Shown piece after piece: positions 58,701-64,000 of a DNA stretch of 64,000 nucleotides. The position numbers and the translations under genes were made by a program. The number at the start of each line of letters is the position of its first letter. Position 1 is the first letter of the stretch. The notes under the pieces were generated by a model. The model ran no database searches. It was given only the letters and a program-made list of their open reading frames with translations, and was not told the DNA's origin. Origin of the DNA: Luzula sylvatica (lineage: Eukaryota; Streptophyta; Magnoliopsida; Poales; Juncaceae); the NCBI GenBank assembly GCA_946800325.1, contig OX326959.1, positions 50,350,784-50,414,783 of the forward strand, given 5' to 3'.

Positions 58701-61700
58701 TCATGCACTGGTAACCGTTGGTTTCTCTGCCTCCGTCTCCACATTGGCGCATTGAGATTTTTTAAGGAGCTCAGAAAATCTGACGGCGAGACTGCGCTTT
58801 GCAGCAGGGGAAACACCGTGTTGGCCAATGATAGATTCTAATAACGCACGGCAAAGAGGCTTGTTCTCTATAGTAATCTTATGGGTTTCAGGAACCGAGT
58901 CGTCCTTAGAAAAGGCAATCTAAAATTTATTTATCGTTAGTATATTTAACAATTAAAATAATTTTGTGATCAAACATGATGGTTATTTATTCCGTGACGA
59001 ACTGATAATTTGCGCAACCACACGATGAAATCGCATTAATGAAACAGGGAGAGATCTCTACTTACAGTTAAAGCGCCGGAAGGCGAGTGAGTGAAGCAGA
59101 TGGAAGAGCCGGGAGGGAAAGTTTCGGGCTTGAAGACCTCCTTAAACTTGCTGATGGCTTCGCCCTCCGCGTCTGTGTAGATTCCAATTGCCTTCCAAAT
59201 CGCAACACAATTCTCCGAGACCTTCTCGGAGTATTGCTCTCCGGTGAGTGGGAGAATCATGGTGACGCGACTGAACTTTTCAAACGGACCTGTATATAGC
59301 ATGCCCAAATAAATACAATTATTATTTTCTGTTGCCAACAAAATTTCTTGCAATGTTTTAGGCCAAATAAAATTCACTTTTCCATTGAAACTCAATTAAT
59401 CATGCTTGGATGAGATTCGAGAATACTAGATCTCCTGTGAAGTGGTCTTGTTATTTTCTTGCAAAAGTAGTTTGGTAACGATTAAAATATAAAATCATGT
59501 CCACATGGACACACAGACCCACACCACAAAGAACAAAAAAAATCTTGCTTTTCTATTGTCCAAGAGTCGAGACCATTCCGAACCGGTCCCAACTTAACTA
59601 AATCCAAGGTTGTGTGACTTTGGGCCAACCTTACACTATCACTATCTGTCCAGGTCTGCTAATTAATTTAAGAAAAAAATGTACTATGCCACCAACTTTC
59701 TTTTAAACATCATTAATTAATAATTAATAATATATCAATCATTAATCATTGATAAGTCAATAAAAAATATTTAAATGAATTGATTATCACTCGAATCAAT
59801 GGTTAATTAATTTGATTCAATCAAGAATATTTAACCGAAAGTGATGAGCACCCTATCAAACTAGGGATGTAAATGGTGCGGGTAATGCCCGACCCGACCC
59901 GAACCGGATCCGTCTAAATATCCGGATCCGAATAAAATTATCCGGATCCGAGCGGATCCGGATACTACCCGGATCCGTTTTTTCGGATCCGGATCCGGAA
60001 CAAAAAATACGGTCGGATCCGGATCCGGATCCGGATAATTACCCGGATCCGAATAGCAATGCAAAACGGGTACCCGTTTTTCCAAATTCATTACCATTTT
60101 TAATATAAGTAATGTATTTAATTACCTATCAATAATTAACATATTGTTAATTACAAATATAACATGGTCTCTGCAAGCCATGGTCTTGTCAAAATAAAGA
60201 ATTTAAGCCACGACCTATTGTTATTTGTAAAATATCATATAAGAATTTCCTTTAATATAAGAATTAAATTAAAATTTAAAAAATATATTTTGAATTGATT
60301 AATTAAAATATAATATTGTATACATTATAAATTATTAGTATCTCTATTCGCGCGACATAAATTATTAGTCAAACTCACGTTTTCATCATTTCGACCAAAT
60401 TACTCTATTATATTCGACAAATATTTGAATTTAGTAAAGTATAATTATATTATTTATTACTTAAGTATTATCATAATTGTATCATAAATATTTTGGTTAG
60501 AAAAAAATAATTAATTACATATACAATATATGTCTGAACTATCCGAATATTATCCGGATCCGTATCCGTATCCGACGATATCCGAACCGTATCCGTATCC
60601 GTTTAATATCCGAACCGTATCCGGATCCGACACTATCCGGATCCGGATCCGGATCCGACAAAAAATACGGATCCGGATTTGGTATGACCACTATCCGAAC
60701 CGGATCCGAACCGTTTACACCCCTATATCAAACCCCTTAATTTAAAAGGTCACTTACTGTGCATATTTCCCAACCACATCCTCTGTATTATGTATTATGT
60801 ATTAACCATTAATCACTCAAGTAATTAACAAAAAAAAACAGTTCATTAACAATTAATTATTATATAATTAAAATACATATAAATTAATAATTCTGAATCA
60901 ACATCAATGGGCAGTTAATAAAATGTTCTTTTCTTAATGATCATGTTAATTAATTATCAATTAATTGTTAATTTGTGATATAGAAAATGCGGTGGAAAAT
61001 TGAGTAGCATGGTAAATTACCCTTAATTTAACTTGTTTCCATACGGCTTCCTTTGGAAAAAAATTAATTTTATACTCGTCATATTAATATATGTTACAAG
61101 ATACGAAATTATACTCTATCCCCATATCTTACCAGCTTCTTTAATAATGAAATAGGGATTAAATATGAACACTTGATGATCACATATTTTTTTTTGTCAA
61201 TATGTCCATAATCCGGTTGATCGAATATTTGACACAAAAAATATATGTTATAAGAAATTGTGAATTTAACTCACATTCACTTCAATTCACTGAATTGAGA
61301 ACAAATCAAACTTCTTTATTTATTCTAAATTGAGTATCGATACAATCTTTATAATGCCATCGTTTGTAATTAACATAAATAATTAATATTTTAATGAACA
61401 TACGTTGCACCAAAATGCAAAATGTAATTCTCCCCTCCCATTAATTTTTGGATACAAAGAATATGGTGAGGCCACATCATCGTTTACTGTTCACCCAAGA
61501 CTGTTCACCAGGATATTGTTCATTTATTTTACTGTTCATCCATGTTACTGTTCATAGTTTTTTTTGAATTTTTTTTTTCTTTTCTTATTATAACAGTTTT
61601 TATTGATACCAAGCAGCATTTTTTTGTGCTTATTATAATATTTTTGATTCGTACCAAGCTGCGTCTTTTATATTTTTTTGTTGGTCTTTTTCAGAATTTT

Positions 61701-63025
61701 ATTTTATTTGACATGTTTTGTATTATAAATAAAACATTTGAATTTTTCTTTTCGAACATATGATATGTTTTGAGGAGGAAAAAAATTTGTATTTATTGCA
61801 TAATACTTGTGACACTATATATCAGATTTTTTTTTTTAAATTAACATTTATGAAGATTACTTTTGTTTTGCACTTGTAACGTTTTAGATAAAATTATTAT
61901 TTTATGATCATAACAGATTTTAAAAAATCGCAGCAAAACGCGAGAAATATTTCTATTTTCTTATTAAATAATATATCCCGCAACGAAATAATATATCAAA
62001 TAATATATAAAATTATTATTTTTGCTTACTATATTATTTCTTATCAAATAATATATCCCGCAGCGAAGCGCGGGCTATTTTCCTAGTAATTGATAGAACT
62101 AATATGATAAATTGAGTATCGATACAATCGGTCTTAGGTGCAAATCGGTTTGTTTTTTTGGGGGGAAGATTAGTATAGTAATTATATTAAAGTAATGTAA
62201 GTAAGCACAAAAACCCAACCTCACAATAAAATAATAAATTACTGAATCTTGTCATAAATGTTGGGTTTTTATGATATATCATGTTGGGAGATATATATAT
62301 TTGCCCATCTAAAAAATTCAGCGTGTCATATTTATCCTTGCAATAAATTTGAAAAATTATACGGTGGATCACTTTTTTGTTTATTTTCCATAAAAAAATT
62401 GCATCATCTAAACTAATATAATAATTAATTCAATTAATGGTTTGGATTTAGTTTGTCATATAAACTAAAAAAATGAACACTCCAATATACTAGCTCAACA
62501 AATTTAGATAATCATTTTTAATATATATTTTGTAAATTTTATAATGAAAAACCTGATAAATAAATTTAACAATAAAGAGATACATACCACCGATGATATC
62601 TCCGAAGAAATCCGGCGACTCGGCCAACTCGTCAGCCGTCTTGCCGCTCCACTTTCCTGCGAGAAATTCCACCGCAGTCTCTTCCAAATAGACTCCGATC
62701 GCAGTAAACTTCACAAACTTGCCGCCTATTTCCAAACCTCTCACCCCTGTATTATTTAATTTTCATCACTTATTCACATATACCCCTTCAAAACATGAAA
62801 ATTACATACATACTATACTACCCTGAAAAGAGAGAAGTATCACATTTGTAGGGGTATTTCTGATATTTTAAATTTGCAGAGAGAGAGAGAGAGAGAGAGA
62901 AGTGGCTAACCTGCGCCTCCTAGATGTAAGGAGTTGGTGGAGCTCGGTGGAGTCACCTTGGCCGGGAAAGGGACTCCGTCGATCTCAAGATTCGGTAGGG
63001 TAACCAAGGATGAAACTTCGCCCAT
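58701..63025 (-). CDS. CHI: Chalcone-flavanone isomerase, four exons with a 3.3-kb second intron
   Basis: Minus-strand exons 63025-62911, 62746-62588, 59289-59066 and 58919-58701 join in phase to 238 residues. The enzyme closes chalcone to (2S)-naringenin, an early step of flavonoid synthesis, in the cytosol or ER-associated complexes. Family landmarks: [57 protein letters not shown] and [17 protein letters not shown]. Catalytic and binding residues known from Medicago CHI are all present with a constant offset of five: Arg41, Thr53, Tyr111 and Asn118, plus Ser195-Ile196, the pair seen in type I (non-legume) enzymes. Intron phases match the usual four-exon plant gene. Intron 2 is swollen by mobile DNA (hAT at 59862-60725, Helitron-like end at 62086). 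Correct splicing over it cannot be checked here. Confidence 0.95.
59862..60725. mobile_element. Non-autonomous hAT-like element with ggatccg arrays in the CHI intron
   Basis: 864 bp from tagggatgtaaatggtgcgg to ccgaaccgtttacaccccta. A perfect 8-bp duplication, tatcaaac, lies at 59854-59861 and 60726-60733. Left (to about 60055) and right (from about 60540) parts are dominated by cggatccggat units and the centre is AT-rich. It sits inside an older TTAATTA-rich segment, which it splits. Open frames within (59861-60097 and 60530-60745) are by-products of the repeats. Confidence 0.92.
62057..62086 (+). mobile_element. Helitron-like 3' end in the CHI intron
   Basis: cccgcagcgaagcgcggg can form a hairpin with a 5-base GC stem, followed by ctattttc and the terminal CTAG directly before a T. 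This is the canonical Helitron 3' end. A similar partial phrase (atatcccgcaacgaaa) occurs ~80 bases upstream. Recurrent 'actgttca' phrases at 61486-61557 may belong to the same ~600-bp element, but the 5' TC end was not located. Confidence 0.65.
62878..62901. repeat. GA microsatellite in CHI intron 1
   Basis: An uninterrupted (GA)n run of about 24 bases immediately inside the donor of CHI intron 1; on the coding strand it is (TC)n. Confidence 0.9.
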
Positions 63026-63148
63026 ATTGTTTGTTCTTTCTTCTCTTCTCTTCTCTTCTCTGTGTGGGGATTGTATTTGGAGCTTTGACGTGAGAAAGAA
63101 CGAACGGTTGGTGTAGAAACGTGGAGGGAAGATGAGAGAGACGAGGCC

Positions 63149-63156
63149 TATAAATA
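63149..63156 (-). promoter_or_regulatory. Candidate TATA box of the CHI gene
   Basis: TATAAATA on the plus strand (TATTTATA on the coding strand) lies 124 bases upstream of the ATG and would place transcription start about 95 bases before it. Two ACC-rich MYB-type motifs lie nearby: accaacc on the coding strand at about 63105-63112 and accaactaccc on the plus strand near 63270. Such sites are known in flavonoid gene promoters, but these are sequence matches only. Confidence 0.4.
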
Positions 63157-63299
63157 GGGAAAGGTTTCCACAACCACAATGAAGTGAATGATAGGTTGGA
63201 ACAAAAATAGGCTTTGTTTGGGAAATATTAGCAACTCTGCCACTGCCTTGTGCCTTGAGTAGATCCACATCACCAACTACCCACACAACCTCATGCCTA

Positions 63300-64000
63300 C
63301 GTTTATTTGATATTATTTGAGGTTTTGGGAGGGCAAATCAGATATTAAAAATTTGTAAAGATAAATTTGAGATTTTGAGATTGTAAAAAATAGTTTATAT
63401 GAATTTGTTTTCATAAATAATGTAAAATGTAGGGGCGGGTCTTTCCCGAAGGGCTTCACATCCAATGATTAATAATTTTTGTAATATAAATTTACATTCA
63501 AATTTACGTCTTATTTTAAAATTACAAAAAAAATTATATGAATGAAAATCATATTAAATTGTACATTGTTTTATGAAAAATTGATAATACATTTAATTTT
63601 GTCTTTTGTTTGTGAAATATAATAAAAAATAATCAGTTAAAATCGCATTGAAATATGATAATTATAAATGATTTTGGACGGATTCTTGTTCAAAACACTT
63701 TGGATAAGATCCGGATCCAATGTAGAACTTTAACTTGAGCTTATAATTGGTAACGGTTGCCGCGAGTCGCGCTATTATTTGGCATGATAATATTATAGGA
63801 GGTACTTATTTTTGTAAGGATAATGATAATATTATATAACAATACAATTATTTTCAAATTTTATTAATCTCGTCGTATTATTTCAAAATTATTTGGCATG
63901 ATAACTCTAAATTTAGAAATTCAATTCAAATATAACTATAATATTAGATATGTGTTTAGAAGTTTAAGAATTTATTTATATTCAAACAAGTAAATTATTT
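63300..64000. other. AT-rich DNA to the window edge
   Basis: Upstream flank of the CHI gene. No gene or bounded element is visible in the remaining 700 bases. Confidence 0.6.

Overview
The window is nuclear DNA of a flowering plant, most likely a eudicot. Genes carry many short introns with GT-AG borders in AT-rich intergenic DNA. The proteins are plant-specific or plastid-directed: a RETICULATA-related protein, a plastid sugar transporter, a plastid J-protein, a fasciclin-like arabinogalactan protein, chalcone isomerase and a Bowman-Birk inhibitor. I cannot name the species. All exon structures below were built by eye from splice sites, reading phase and family resemblance.

Layout. 1-7.4 kb: a clipped gene start at the left edge, TATTA-type low-complexity DNA, a two-exon Bowman-Birk inhibitor (+) and a seven-exon RETICULATA-related gene (-). 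7.5-11.9 kb: a 4.5-kb satellite array of ~124-bp monomers of two kinds, mostly alternating. 12-18.3 kb: mobile-element territory. It holds a same-strand AACTTCTGG-like motif repeated about twenty times, two hAT-type elements, a 1.4-kb Mutator-like element, a 245-bp solo LTR and a fold-back element, most with intact target-site duplications. 18.5-26 kb: a gene-dense stretch with the plastid sugar transporter (+, 13 exons), a plastid J-protein (-) and a Fes1A-type Hsp70 nucleotide exchange factor (-). 26-31 kb: AT-rich DNA with a hAT element and a fold-back element.

31-39 kb: the spliceosome subunit SF3B3 (+), a dead LINE fragment (+) and an FLA4/SOS5-like protein (-), with a Mutator-like element just upstream of the last. 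39-44 kb: unassigned repeat-like DNA, a hAT element and a decayed copy of ribosomal protein gene RPS23 that still shows its introns and telo-box promoter. 44-55 kb: two tandem Hsp70 paralogues (-), both ending where the C-terminal EEVD tail would begin, separated by an internally deleted PIF/Harbinger element. 55-58.6 kb: a 1.6-kb terminal-inverted-repeat element, a MITE and a Helitron-like end. 58.7-63 kb: chalcone isomerase (-), whose 3.3-kb second intron holds a hAT element and another Helitron-like end.

The genes do not form one pathway. Three pieces of Hsp70 machinery (J-protein, Fes1-type exchange factor, two Hsp70s) lie within 33 kb, but the J-protein looks plastidic while the others look cytosolic, so this is probably coincidence. 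The most interesting signals are the dimeric satellite, the tail-less Hsp70 pair, the Bowman-Birk inhibitor that has lost the cysteines of its second loop, the AACTTCTGG motif field, and three hAT elements built from reiterated ggatccg/gatacg motifs.
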